64,000 bases of DNA from JAEXNA01 sp037189585 (GTDB taxonomy: Bacteria; Vulcanimicrobiota; Xenobia; Xenobiales; JADMJV01). Position numbers and translations under genes: made by a program. The stretch lies in contig JBBCJA010000004.1 of assembly GCA_037189585.1 (NCBI GenBank), positions 62,001 to 126,000 of the forward strand. The letters run 5' to 3'. The notes beneath the pieces were generated by a model that searched no databases, was not told the origin of the DNA, and was given only the letters and a program-made list of their open reading frames with translations. Shown here piece by piece: positions 34,212 through 42,941 of the stretch (the first letter of the stretch is position 1; every line of letters begins with the position of its first letter).

Positions 34212-36401
34212 ATGAAAAAAACCAGAACAATGCATGGATACACCTTAATGGAGCTCATCGTCGGGATGATGATGGTGAGTATCGCTCTGGCTTTGATCGT
34301 ACCCAGCGGGCGCCATACCAAAGAAAGCGCTTCTGTCAAAACCACCGCCGAGGAGCTTGTAGCCCGCTTCCGCCAAGCGCGCCAGACAGCCATTACCAAG
34401 TCGGTTCCAGTCGCCGTGGCGTTTCCCATAAGCGACACTCTATTCCATACCGAAGAGGCCTATTTCCTCGAGGGCGAGGTCACTCCCAAAGTCTCCACAC
34501 AATGGAAGATTCAGCAATCCTTTCCTGAAGTCGCCTACTATGTCGGCCAATGGGCTGGCCCGGAATGGGAACCCGCGCCCACCATGAAAACTCCCAGCGC
34601 GGGCTTCAAACCAGAGACCTGGTTCGGCCCAGTCGACCCACCACCAGCTAGACTCTTCATCTTTACCCCGTCCGGCAATGTCGTCTCCAGCGCCAGAGCC
34701 GCCGACGGGAAGTATCGCGTGGTGGTCGCCATGGGGGTTTCGGAGGCCAGCGGCATGCTGACAGCTGCCAACACGCCGTATACCGTATGGATCTCCCCTA
34801 GCGGTGAAGTTGGTTTGGAAAAAGGGCTCTACAAGGGCGGCGTCTTCGCCACTAGCGAGAAAAACAGCGCACCCATGGCCCAATACGTTCCTCCGGCCAC
34901 GGTATCTAACAAGCCCCCGGTTGTACAGGTTATGAGGGGCAAGACCCTCCCCGGACCCAAAGCCTACCCGGACAACGTGAACCCCAAGACCAACAACGGT
35001 AACAGCATCGCCGTCGATGGAGTTTTGACTTTGGAGCTCCGCGTCAAGGATGAAAACGGCGATCCTCCATATTTCCGCTGGAAGACCGTCGAAGCCGGAA
35101 CTCTGAACGACGACGGAATGAACCATACCAGAGTCTACGACATGGCCGAGTGGGGCGGACGCTTCTCTAACGTGGGCGAAGTGCGCATGGAGTGGGATGC
35201 GGAGAACCAGGAGTGGGTGGGTCGCGATACCTGGGCCCCGGCCACCGGCGACAAGGGAGGCAACCGTTATCTGCTAGAATGTGACATCCGCGATCGGAAG
35301 GGTGGAGTGGCTCAAGCGAGATTCCCGGTCGACGGGCACTACTTGGTCACTACCAACGAGCCGTGGGTGCTCTACAAAACTTGGAACCCGCAGAATCGAG
35401 CCGAGCTTTGGAAGATGACTCTGGACGGCTTGGACCACACCCTGGTTTGCAGCTTCCCCAACCAGGACGTTCACTACGGGCAGTGGTCTCCCTCGGGCAC
35501 CGAGATCATCGTGGGAGCGGCTGACGGCGTGTACCGTGTCTCCTCCGACGGCGCGGTGAAAAAGAAAATCGTTTCCGTCAATCTCAATGGAGGTACCATG
35601 GACGGATGTTGCCTCTCTCCCGAAGGCGATGCCGTCTTTTATGCTTACGGCCGGGAGTACGACAAGCTGATCCGCAAGGTCTACATCGACGGCAGCGGTA
35701 TTCAGAGGACTATCCCGCTGGCACCCGAGCCTCCCGAGCCCGGAATAGGAGGACTCTTCTCACCTCCTTCGGATCCCAATCCTCTGAACAAGGTCGGAAC
35801 TCTTTACGATCTCAGTTCAGCCCAGTTCGGCTCCAAAACCGCCCTCATCGCAAGTTACTACCATTACAACAGAAGTGGAGGCTTGCTGGGTACGGGTTTA
35901 TTCGCCAAGAAGAAAAAGTACCGCGGCGCCATCATCATGGACCCCGACACGGGCGATAGAACAACCTACAGTAAGCCCCAGAGCTGGAATCAAGTCGGCC
36001 AGCGCAACAGTAAATATCCCCCTTACGGAGTATCCTTCGCCACAGTGGGTGAGGACACCGGGAGCGGCAGCCATGTCCACGTTCTTCACGGCTCTCCCGA
36101 AGGCATCATTTCCATCGACAGAATCGAGCGCGCTGGATTTCCCCCTCAGGACAATTTCGTAAGAGCGACAACCTCCTTAAGACGGCTCGACACCGGTCTC
36201 GGTGACGTACACCACCCCAAATACGCCACTCCCGACCACAGCAGTATGGTCTTTGTCGCGGGGCGCGGCACCGACGCCAAGATCTACTACATGCCCAACA
36301 TCAACAGCCCTAGGGCCTATAGGGAGCTAAGAGTGGTGCCGGGAGTCAATAAGGGAGCTGAAATTCCCAGCGTGTCGCGACCGCGTCCCAGAAGCGGCTA
36401 G
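34212..36401 (+). CDS. GspH/FimT-like pseudopilin fused to a propeller-like region
   Basis: 729 residues from the ATG at 34212. The leader MKKTRTMHG precedes YTLMELIVGMMMVSIALALI, a prepilin site with Glu at +5, followed by the GspH/FimT hallmark ELVARFRQARQTAITKSVPV. GspH proteins normally stop near 170-200 residues. Here an Ig-like or linker region (about 240-390) and then WD/TolB-like repeats from about 395 follow: YGQWSPSGTEIIVGAADGVY, GCCLSPEGDAVFYAYG, YATPDHSSMVFVAG. The propeller region could sit at a pilus or pseudopilus tip as a binding module, as PilY1 does, but as one polypeptide. The stop abuts the next gene stop with no gap. Confidence 0.82.
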   Translation: MKKTRTMHGYTLMELIVGMMMVSIALALIVPSGRHTKESASVKTTAEELVARFRQARQTAITKSVPVAVAFPISDTLFHTEEAYFLEGEVTPKVSTQWKIQQSFPEVAYYVGQWAGPEWEPAPTMKTPSAGFKPETWFGPVDPPPARLFIFTPSGNVVSSARAADGKYRVVVAMGVSEASGMLTAANTPYTVWISPSGEVGLEKGLYKGGVFATSEKNSAPMAQYVPPATVSNKPPVVQVMRGKTLPGPKAYPDNVNPKTNNGNSIAVDGVLTLELRVKDENGDPPYFRWKTVEAGTLNDDGMNHTRVYDMAEWGGRFSNVGEVRMEWDAENQEWVGRDTWAPATGDKGGNRYLLECDIRDRKGGVAQARFPVDGHYLVTTNEPWVLYKTWNPQNRAELWKMTLDGLDHTLVCSFPNQDVHYGQWSPSGTEIIVGAADGVYRVSSDGAVKKKIVSVNLNGGTMDGCCLSPEGDAVFYAYGREYDKLIRKVYIDGSGIQRTIPLAPEPPEPGIGGLFSPPSDPNPLNKVGTLYDLSSAQFGSKTALIASYYHYNRSGGLLGTGLFAKKKKYRGAIIMDPDTGDRTTYSKPQSWNQVGQRNSKYPPYGVSFATVGEDTGSGSHVHVLHGSPEGIISIDRIERAGFPPQDNFVRATTSLRRLDTGLGDVHHPKYATPDHSSMVFVAGRGTDAKIYYMPNINSPRAYRELRVVPGVNKGAEIPSVSRPRPRSG

Positions 36402-37592
36402 TTAGGCGATCTGCTTCTTACGTACCGACCAGATAAATCCGTCATACCAAAAGTGCATGATGGAGACCACCAGCGTGACCGCCAGAGCCGCTGTGTTCTT
36501 GCCTGGATCACGATAGGACCAGACCGCGTAAAGGGTCACGATGCCGAACACGATGATGAAGGTGAGAGGTTTACCGAAGCGCAGGTGGGCGACTCCGAAA
36601 CGTTCGCTCAGGTTTTTGTTCTCACTCCACCAGACGATGGCGAAGTACTGCCAGGCGTGGAAAAAGTTCATAATCAAAAAAGCCTGACCGAAGCTGTTGT
36701 ATCCCCAGGCCAAGAGCGAGACCAAGCCGGTGACCACGTATAAGGTCACCTTTTGGAGCGAGACCTTATAGCCATTCTTGTAGAGTCTCCAGTAAGCCCA
36801 CCCATAATAGAGCAAAAACGGAATGGCCAGAGCCATCACCACTTGGTGCAACTCGGTCCGGCGAGGAGCGACCCAGATCGGAATGGAGGCTAGTGTAGTC
36901 CAGCCCACTTCAGGCCTGTCGAAGCCTCGGAACTCGCTCAGGTGGTCCATGAGAGCCGCGCCACCCAGGATGGGACCGACGTAGAGAAGCAGGTTCAAGA
37001 GGTAATCCAGGCGACGGCCCGTCTGCGCGTCATTACCAGCCCTCATGTCGTAGATTCGTCCCAAGCCGAAGGTCTGCAAGCCGGAGTGATAAACGTCCCA
37101 CCAGGTAGCTAGCACGGAAGTGCAAACCAAGATCTTCCAGGACTGCCAGCATCCGAGGAACAGCAGCAGTGGAACGATAGTAAAGCGATAGGGATAGAGA
37201 GCGAAGATCTGGCTGTTGCCGTGACTGCGGAAAAACACCAGGAACAGATGGGCGAATATCACTATCTGAATCAAGGCTCCCGATAAACCTTCAGGTAGTC
37301 CCCAGGCCGGCATGGGAACACGGGCCGACGGAGTGAAGGCCACTCCATACCCGATGAAAAGAGCTAGCAATGGAGAAAACAAGAAAAAAACACCGTCGAA
37401 GACGGGACTGACGATGAAGCCCTTTCTAAAGCGAGACTGGCTCACCTGAAAAAGATTGCCCAAACGAAGAGTCGTTGCCTGCCGCTCGGACAACAATCTC
37501 AGTCGAGAGCCTGGAAGGAAAGGACACCTAACAAGGCTCCCGAAGTTTAACGTCGGTGTGGTTGCCCCAGAATTTGAGCCGCGAGGCTCCAC
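36402..37592 (-). CDS. multi-pass membrane protein with conserved His motifs, unknown
   Basis: Up to 396 residues from a GTG at 37592; the first 55 residues are not family-like and a later start is possible. At least eight hydrophobic segments are visible. Histidines sit in or near helices: VIFAHLFLVFFRSHGNS, WWDVYHSGLQTFG, NFFHAWQYFAIVWW and MHFWYDGFIWSVR. The pattern recalls membrane His-cluster oxygenases such as Brp/Blh or desaturase-like proteins, but I cannot assign a family. The convergent pseudopilin gene ends at the neighbouring base. Confidence 0.75.
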   Translation of the reverse strand: MEPRGSNSGATTPTLNFGSLVRCPFLPGSRLRLLSERQATTLRLGNLFQVSQSRFRKGFIVSPVFDGVFFLFSPLLALFIGYGVAFTPSARVPMPAWGLPEGLSGALIQIVIFAHLFLVFFRSHGNSQIFALYPYRFTIVPLLLFLGCWQSWKILVCTSVLATWWDVYHSGLQTFGLGRIYDMRAGNDAQTGRRLDYLLNLLLYVGPILGGAALMDHLSEFRGFDRPEVGWTTLASIPIWVAPRRTELHQVVMALAIPFLLYYGWAYWRLYKNGYKVSLQKVTLYVVTGLVSLLAWGYNSFGQAFLIMNFFHAWQYFAIVWWSENKNLSERFGVAHLRFGKPLTFIIVFGIVTLYAVWSYRDPGKNTAALAVTLVVSIMHFWYDGFIWSVRKKQIA

Positions 37593-37648
37593 TATGATGG
37601 GAATAAGGTCAGTTTAACTTGTGCGATTGTGTAGGACCTAAGGAGAAG

Positions 37649-38872
37649 ATGGTTGGTAGACTCGTAAGTCTGGGCCTAGCTATTCTTCTCCTCACCTCCT
37701 GCGGCTCTCCCCTCCCTCCCCAATCGACACCCTCCACCCCTATCTTTTCGACACCCTCCGTGCCCCAAAAGAAGCATCGCGAGCTCTCCCCGGCGGAGAT
37801 AGCCTGGGAGCACGCCGAGCAAGGACGGCTACGCCTGGGCTATATCGCTAATGCCGACGAAGGTAACGGTTACGCGAAGTTGGTGAGCATCAAGAAAATT
37901 CCCGGGGGGCTCTTGGACCTGGCGGCTCGGGCTAAAAGCCAAGGGGTGGAGTCTGTCTCCTCGACACTCGGTGGTCCCGATGGGATAGAAGGTAGTCCTT
38001 TTTATAAGGACTACGAGGTGGTCGCGCGCGCGGCGACCTATCGGCACATAGGCGCCCACGTTAAAGTACCTGAGCGAGGACCCGTGACAGTTCCGGACTC
38101 GGAAGCTTTCGTCGAAGTATGCTCGTCACTATGGCTACTTCCCGCGCTAGAAGCTCACAATCCTGATGTCGAGGATCAGTTGCAAAGCTTCCGAGACTAC
38201 CTTCACATCGCCCGAGCCACCAGCCTGGATGCCGCCACAATCAAGCACTACGAGCAAGGTAACGCCTTTGAGCGCCAGACTCTTGACAGTCTGACCCGGG
38301 TGGTCAGAAGCGGTAAGCTCAGCGTGCTCCAACTCCGAGAAGTGATCAGCGGCCTGCAAGATCTGCTGGGCAGTGAAATCGAGCTGCAGGGTATCCTGGA
38401 TACGGAGTATTTCATGGCTGTGCGCCGCTTGGAGAGCCAGGGGCTGGACAAAGAGACTCAGGCAAAAGAGCACGACGACCTGGCCACGCGCTTTTTAGCG
38501 GTTCGCCCCTTGTTCGCCGACCCCAAAGCCGCCGAACGAGGCTTCACTGTGAAAATTCCAGAGCCGATGGGAAAGTTGGCTAAAGAATGGGCCACGAAAG
38601 GGGACTTCCTACCGGCTCTAGCGCGTTCCCGGCTAACCGCTACTCAGCTGTCAGCTGTTAAGGTTCTGGCTGGCTTGGAAGCCTACAAGAAAGACAAAAA
38701 GCGATATCCTGATAAAGTCGAGGACCTGTCTCCCGCTTATCTGTCCAGAATCCCTACAGACTGGTTCAGCCCCGAGGGTCGATTCGTCTACACCAAAACA
38801 GAGAGCGGGTTTAAGCTAGAGTCGGTTTCGCCCTCATTGCCGGAGACCAAGAACGGCCGGGTCGTATGGTAA
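37649..38872 (+). CDS. lipoprotein of unknown function
   Basis: 407 residues from the ATG at 37649, with AAGGAG a few bases upstream. The signal MVGRLVSLGLAILLLTSC ends in a lipobox (LTSC, Cys18), followed by a Pro/Ser/Thr-rich linker. The body is helical and unrecognised. The last 70 residues (AGLEAYKKDKKRYPDKVEDL, then YLSRIPTDWFSPEG) look like the globular end found in GspG-like and other envelope proteins, with a partly ordered loop. It is likely tethered to a membrane. The next gene converges, 5 bp away. Confidence 0.8.
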   Translation: MVGRLVSLGLAILLLTSCGSPLPPQSTPSTPIFSTPSVPQKKHRELSPAEIAWEHAEQGRLRLGYIANADEGNGYAKLVSIKKIPGGLLDLAARAKSQGVESVSSTLGGPDGIEGSPFYKDYEVVARAATYRHIGAHVKVPERGPVTVPDSEAFVEVCSSLWLLPALEAHNPDVEDQLQSFRDYLHIARATSLDAATIKHYEQGNAFERQTLDSLTRVVRSGKLSVLQLREVISGLQDLLGSEIELQGILDTEYFMAVRRLESQGLDKETQAKEHDDLATRFLAVRPLFADPKAAERGFTVKIPEPMGKLAKEWATKGDFLPALARSRLTATQLSAVKVLAGLEAYKKDKKRYPDKVEDLSPAYLSRIPTDWFSPEGRFVYTKTESGFKLESVSPSLPETKNGRVVW

Positions 38873-38877
38873 ACCTG

Positions 38878-39453
38878 TCAAGACCAGTGGAATTTGAGAC
38901 TATTGATGACCGGCTCGATAAGCAACGACTCACTTTCCCAAACCGACACCTCCACCATCGAGGTCACCACCAGGATTCGGCCGCTTTTGCTATCGAGATG
39001 CTGATAGATCCGAATATGTAGCTCGGTCATCTCGTCGACTTTGACGGTAAATCCTACCCTCAAAAAAGGATGCCCGTTGATGGTGACGTCCGATTTTTCC
39101 TCGATTACGGTGCCTTCCAGCTGCTCGATCTCCTTGGCGGTGCTGGCCTGGTAGTATTCCTCAGCGCTCATCGCCGAGCCCTCAGGCAGGTGATGCACTG
39201 AACAACTCAAGCGGCTTTGCCCTGGCGTCGCGACCACGAACAGCAACTCGGGTTGGTCGATGGCCCCCGACTCCGCTGGCTTAACCACCTGGTCGAGAGT
39301 CTCTTTCTCGGAAATCAAAGAGAGATTACCCGGATAGCTAACCGAGACTCCGTAAGTCGGATCGGTGTAGTGGTAGAGCTTCCCCTGGCACCCGCTTAAC
39401 AATAGGGAGACGAGAAAAAGCCAAACCGACCACCGACCTGTCATAACGTACAT
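38878..39453 (-). CDS. lipoprotein of unknown function
   Basis: About 191 residues from the ATG at 39453 (AAGGG close upstream); a GTG at 39465 and an ATG at 39444 are alternatives. The signal (WSVWLFLVSLLLSGC) has a clean lipobox. The mature part starts YHYTDPTYGVSVSYPGNLSL, the pattern of PsbP/MOG1-like folds that are common in small bacterial lipoproteins. That assignment is by resemblance. It converges with the larger lipoprotein gene; the next gene on the same strand lies 58 bp upstream. Confidence 0.78.
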   Translation of the reverse strand: MYVMTGRWSVWLFLVSLLLSGCQGKLYHYTDPTYGVSVSYPGNLSLISEKETLDQVVKPAESGAIDQPELLFVVATPGQSRLSCSVHHLPEGSAMSAEEYYQASTAKEIEQLEGTVIEEKSDVTINGHPFLRVGFTVKVDEMTELHIRIYQHLDSKSGRILVVTSMVEVSVWESESLLIEPVINSLKFHWS

Positions 39454-39511
39454 TGTGCCCTTCACGGATACGAATTCGACGGGAGGCTCAAGCGACCTTG
39501 CGCCAAGTCGC

Positions 39512-40255
39512 TCAGAGTTCGATCACCAGGCCCCGTGACTGGCGAAGGACCTCGGGGGGGAAGGCAGCCCGGAGGAGGTCGGTCGCACGGTCCAGATGCT
39601 CCACGAAACCCGCGTTCACCGAACCCGAGGCGGGGCTGGTCAAAAACTCCACTCGCGTCCTGAGGACCTCACGAACAACATCAGATGCGACCCCAGGGTC
39701 GGCCAAGTCTAGACGAAGCGTTGTCAAACTATCCCGCAGCGCGAGAAGCTGTGGGGAATGGGCTTGGCTGAGGGCGTCGGTCCCGAACTCCTCGGCTCTC
39801 AGCACAGCCTTGGCCAGAGTCTCCCTATCCGGCCGCGCGGGGAGCAGCCCTCCAGCGGCAGGCGCCACAGGAGCCGAGGGCGCGCCCGAAGCGCTATACC
39901 CCACGGGGGGAAGATCGAGACTAAAGCCCTTCTCTTTGGCGAGTGCCACCATCTCGGACTCGAAGCTTCTTAAATTCCGCGCCGTCTCCGAACTGACGGG
40001 TCTATTCCACGACAGCACGCGGGTGGTGGAAAAGAAGGTCAAAATCGGATTAGGATCGTTCTTGCCTTTGAGTCCGGGAATCAGGTCGTTGAGGACCTGG
40101 TAGCGCAACCGAACGTTGACCGGAAACTCGTTTTGGCTACCAAGAATTCCGGCCAGACGCTGAGCTTCCGTGGTGCTGGTCTGAGCCAGAAGTCTAGTCG
40201 GGAAAGTTACCACGATGAGGCATAGGGCCAGAAATGCCCCCTGAAATCGAATCAC
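39512..40255 (-). CDS. exported protein of unknown function
   Basis: 247 residues from a GTG at 40255. A Sec signal peptide (FQGAFLALCLIVVTFPTRLLA, cleaved near LLAQ) precedes a helical, Leu/Arg-rich region with a Pro/Ala-rich break around 120-140 (SASGAPSAPVAPAAGG). No family was recognised. The start shares one base with the stop of the upstream M48 protease gene (TAGTG), so the two are translated together and the product may be a periplasmic partner of the protease. Confidence 0.75.
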   Translation of the reverse strand: MIRFQGAFLALCLIVVTFPTRLLAQTSTTEAQRLAGILGSQNEFPVNVRLRYQVLNDLIPGLKGKNDPNPILTFFSTTRVLSWNRPVSSETARNLRSFESEMVALAKEKGFSLDLPPVGYSASGAPSAPVAPAAGGLLPARPDRETLAKAVLRAEEFGTDALSQAHSPQLLALRDSLTTLRLDLADPGVASDVVREVLRTRVEFLTSPASGSVNAGFVEHLDRATDLLRAAFPPEVLRQSRGLVIEL

Positions 40256-41340
40256 TATCGTCCTCCTTGCAGTAGCACCACAGCTTCAATCTGACCAGAC
40301 TCGCGCTCCACCACGGCGGCTCCAAAACTTCGTTTTCCCTGCTGCAACTCGCGGGTTGCCAGCACCTGGTCTTCCAGACGAGACAGCCCAGCGGCCCGGC
40401 TACCCGAAACCCGTACGACACCGACATTGGCTGGAGCCGTTCTTTGACCCAGGGCGACCTGTTCAGCGATCCCTTGCAAACTGGCGCTGTAGCCGTGTCC
40501 CAGCAGGGAAAGGGAATACTCCATCGCTTTGCCGCCGTCGGACACCAGGCGTCCCACGGTTGGCCGTGTGGAGGTCGAAGAGCTTCCCCCCACCGGGGGT
40601 ACCGCTTCCGCTTGGAAGAGAACCGTGGGTATCAAAGAGACCCCCTGAGCGACCCTCTCCTTAGGCAAGGGATGAGAGCCCAGCAACGTGTTGAGAAATC
40701 CCGGCGTCCCGCCACCGCTCTGCGCGGCGAGCTTCTGCAGCGCCGACAGGGCAAAAGCGGGATCATATCCGGCCTGAGCCATCAGCCCCAGGCCGTAGCG
40801 ATCCGACTCCGACTCGTCCGCCTTGCTGTACTGGCTGGAGATAACTCCGTCGGCTAGACTGACCAGGGTCGCCGTCGTGTCGGTGATCCGACCTCCGCTG
40901 GCGCCCGCGGCGATAGCGATCAGACCAAGTCGACGGAGCTGATCCCCTTCCAACTGCTTGACGGAATGACGGTGATCGACGTGGCCCATTTCATGGCCGA
41001 CGACAAAGGCCAGCTCTTCATCCGTCAGCCCATCCATCAAGCCTCGGGTGGCGTAGACGAAGCCGCCGGGAAAAGCGGCGGCGTTGAACTCCTCGATGTT
41101 GATGACCTTAAAAGTCCAGGGCAGGTCCTTGCGTTGTACATAGGGCATCATCCTAGTGACGACTCGCTGTAAACGCCCCGTGTAGGCCGGATCTGAAACG
41201 ACTCCGTACTTCGCTTCAAACTGAGAGGCGGCCTGGGCTCCTATCCGAATTTCGTCCTCCACCGACATAGCCCAGGATGAGGGCGAGACCCAACACAAAA
41301 TAAGAAAAAATAGTAGTAATCGTGAAACGGCTATTCGCAT
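40255..41340 (-). CDS. periplasmic M48 zinc metalloprotease
   Basis: 361 residues from the ATG at 41340. A signal peptide (LLLFFLILCWVSPSSWA) is followed by the M48 domain: HEMGHVDHRH carries two zinc His and the catalytic Glu, and ESESDRYGLGLM gives the third ligand. NAAAFPGGFVYATRGLM is a typical upstream strand. Relatives such as BepA and LoiP act in outer-membrane protein quality control. The C-terminal 120 residues (after GTPGFLNTLLGSHP) are variable. The downstream exported protein is translationally coupled. Confidence 0.92.
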   Translation of the reverse strand: MRIAVSRLLLFFLILCWVSPSSWAMSVEDEIRIGAQAASQFEAKYGVVSDPAYTGRLQRVVTRMMPYVQRKDLPWTFKVINIEEFNAAAFPGGFVYATRGLMDGLTDEELAFVVGHEMGHVDHRHSVKQLEGDQLRRLGLIAIAAGASGGRITDTTATLVSLADGVISSQYSKADESESDRYGLGLMAQAGYDPAFALSALQKLAAQSGGGTPGFLNTLLGSHPLPKERVAQGVSLIPTVLFQAEAVPPVGGSSSTSTRPTVGRLVSDGGKAMEYSLSLLGHGYSASLQGIAEQVALGQRTAPANVGVVRVSGSRAAGLSRLEDQVLATRELQQGKRSFGAAVVERESGQIEAVVLLQGGR

Positions 41341-41460
41341 GCTCACAGCTTCGACCGATACAGTCGCACTTCCCATTATCGTCTCGGCTAAATTACCGGC
41401 CTACTTTTGGACCCCGCCTTTCGCAAGGTTTCACCAAGTCTAAGCCCGAAAGTCGCGAAG

Positions 41461-42108
41461 ATGACTTCGGCTTCCCTGGGCAACGACTACCTCAGCAATC
41501 TCGATGTCGTGGAGCGTTTTCCATTCTCCATCTATCACTGGCCCATTCGTTCTCACGTGCTGAAACTCATTAAGCATGAAAGCGCCGGCGGACGTACTCT
41601 GTCGATCCTCAACGTGGGATGTGGCCTATCTCAGATACTCAAGAGCATCGAACCTCACCACTGGTACCGCGGAGTGGACGTCGACGAGCGTGCTATCGCG
41701 ATCTGCCAGGACCGTTACCAGGACCGCCAGGCTCGCTTCGCGGTTTCCGAGCCCTACGCATTGCCCGCCGGAGACGGTGCCTACGACGTCGTCTTCGCCA
41801 CGGAGGTGGTCGAGCACGTTTTGGAGCCTGAACGCTGGGTTCGAGAATTGCTCCGAACCCTCGCTCCTGGTGGCGCCCTGCAGCTGTCGACCCCGAACTA
41901 TGGAGGCTGGCTCCTCCCCCTGATCGAGCGAACCTTCTTGGAGTGGATGGCGCGTCGCCAGGGCTTTACCAGGAAAGGGTTGCACCCGACCCCCTTCACG
42001 GCTTCACGGCTTCACGGCTTACTACAAGAGGCTGGGCTCGAGAACATCAAGGTTCAGAAGACTATCTTCAATCTTGCCCTGATCGGTACGGGGTATCGTC
42101 CGAAGTGA
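41461..42108 (+). CDS. class I SAM-dependent methyltransferase
   Basis: 215 residues from the ATG at 41461; a TTG at 41407 would add 18. SAM-binding motif I is ILNVGCGLSQIL, the acidic end of strand 2 is GVDVDERAIAIC, and post-motif YDVVFATEVVEHVLEPERWV follows. The HPTPFTASRLHGLLQEAGL segment is typical of Methyltransf_11/23 proteins in sugar or lipid biosynthesis clusters. It is the first gene of a five-gene glycan-type cluster, and its stop overlaps the next gene by 4 bp. Confidence 0.88.
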   Translation: MTSASLGNDYLSNLDVVERFPFSIYHWPIRSHVLKLIKHESAGGRTLSILNVGCGLSQILKSIEPHHWYRGVDVDERAIAICQDRYQDRQARFAVSEPYALPAGDGAYDVVFATEVVEHVLEPERWVRELLRTLAPGGALQLSTPNYGGWLLPLIERTFLEWMARRQGFTRKGLHPTPFTASRLHGLLQEAGLENIKVQKTIFNLALIGTGYRPK

Positions 42109-42938
42109 CATCCAACGATTGTTATCAAGTCAGCTTGGAAGAACTACAAGATCTCTTCGCGGGTTACCTCCGCAGGGTTCCATTGTCGCTGGCCGTCCGC
42201 TCCGCCATGCGCGTGATGGGTCTATCGCGAAGGATTCCGATAGGAAGCCAAGTCCTGGACGTGGGCTGCGGGGACGGCTGCTTCGGCGAGCTCTTTCCTA
42301 AAGGAGCAAGGCTAACCATTGATGGGTTGGATCTCTCCACCGCCGAGCTAAAATTGGCCAAACAGACAGGATGCTATCGTGACCTTCAGGTCGCCGACAT
42401 CTCTATCTTCAGCCCTCAACAACGATACGACGTCGTCATCGGAAACTGCTCCATGGAGCACGTGCCGAACATTCATCAGGCGCTAAGCAACATTCGGTCG
42501 GCGCTAAAGCCGGACGGAAGGCTACTCCTCTCGGTCCCCGCCTTCGGATGGGCTCGAACCCTTTCTTTGGTCGCTTGGGCCGAGCGTCGTTCCACTCGCC
42601 TGGGAATGGCCATGGCTGGAGCGCTCGACGGTTTTTTTCAGCATCACCATCTCTATGGACATCAGACCTGGGCGGCGGTCTTGAAAGGAAACGGCTACGA
42701 AGTCCGTGCGGTAGAAGGTTTGGGAGGACACCATCTCAACTCGCTATTCGAAAAAGGACTGCCTCCGGCTTTCTTGGAATTTCTCTTCAAGTCCACCTTC
42801 CGACGCTATCCCAAACTCTTGGGTCGATTGAGAAAAGTCCCTTCACACGACGCCCTGCTCGAGCTCTGGAACCAGCCAATCCGACTAGAGTCTCCTCATC
42901 GAATCGAGTATGTTCTGGAAGCGGTCCCGGTCGGCTGA
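42105..42938 (+). CDS. class I SAM-dependent methyltransferase
   Basis: 277 residues from a GTG at 42105 overlapping the preceding stop (GTGA). Motif I VLDVGCGDGCFGELFP and motif II DGLDLSTAELKLA are clear, with VVIGNCSMEHVPNIHQALSN as the post-motif. The C-terminal half, about 110 residues (FFQHHHLYGHQTWAAVLKG), is longer than in the first methyltransferase and may bind a lipid-linked or sugar acceptor. Its neighbours point to cell-surface glycan or lipid modification. Confidence 0.88.
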   Translation: MTSNDCYQVSLEELQDLFAGYLRRVPLSLAVRSAMRVMGLSRRIPIGSQVLDVGCGDGCFGELFPKGARLTIDGLDLSTAELKLAKQTGCYRDLQVADISIFSPQQRYDVVIGNCSMEHVPNIHQALSNIRSALKPDGRLLLSVPAFGWARTLSLVAWAERRSTRLGMAMAGALDGFFQHHHLYGHQTWAAVLKGNGYEVRAVEGLGGHHLNSLFEKGLPPAFLEFLFKSTFRRYPKLLGRLRKVPSHDALLELWNQPIRLESPHRIEYVLEAVPVG

Positions 42939-42941
42939 CGG

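Noticed and set aside
34440..35126. 228-residue open frame antisense to the pseudopilin fusion
   Set aside because: The sense strand has the prepilin motif and good coupling; the antisense frame has no family resemblance.
37569..37602. Standard sigma-70 promoter (TTGAGC and TATGAT)
   Set aside because: The spacer would be only 13 bp, too short for a normal promoter.
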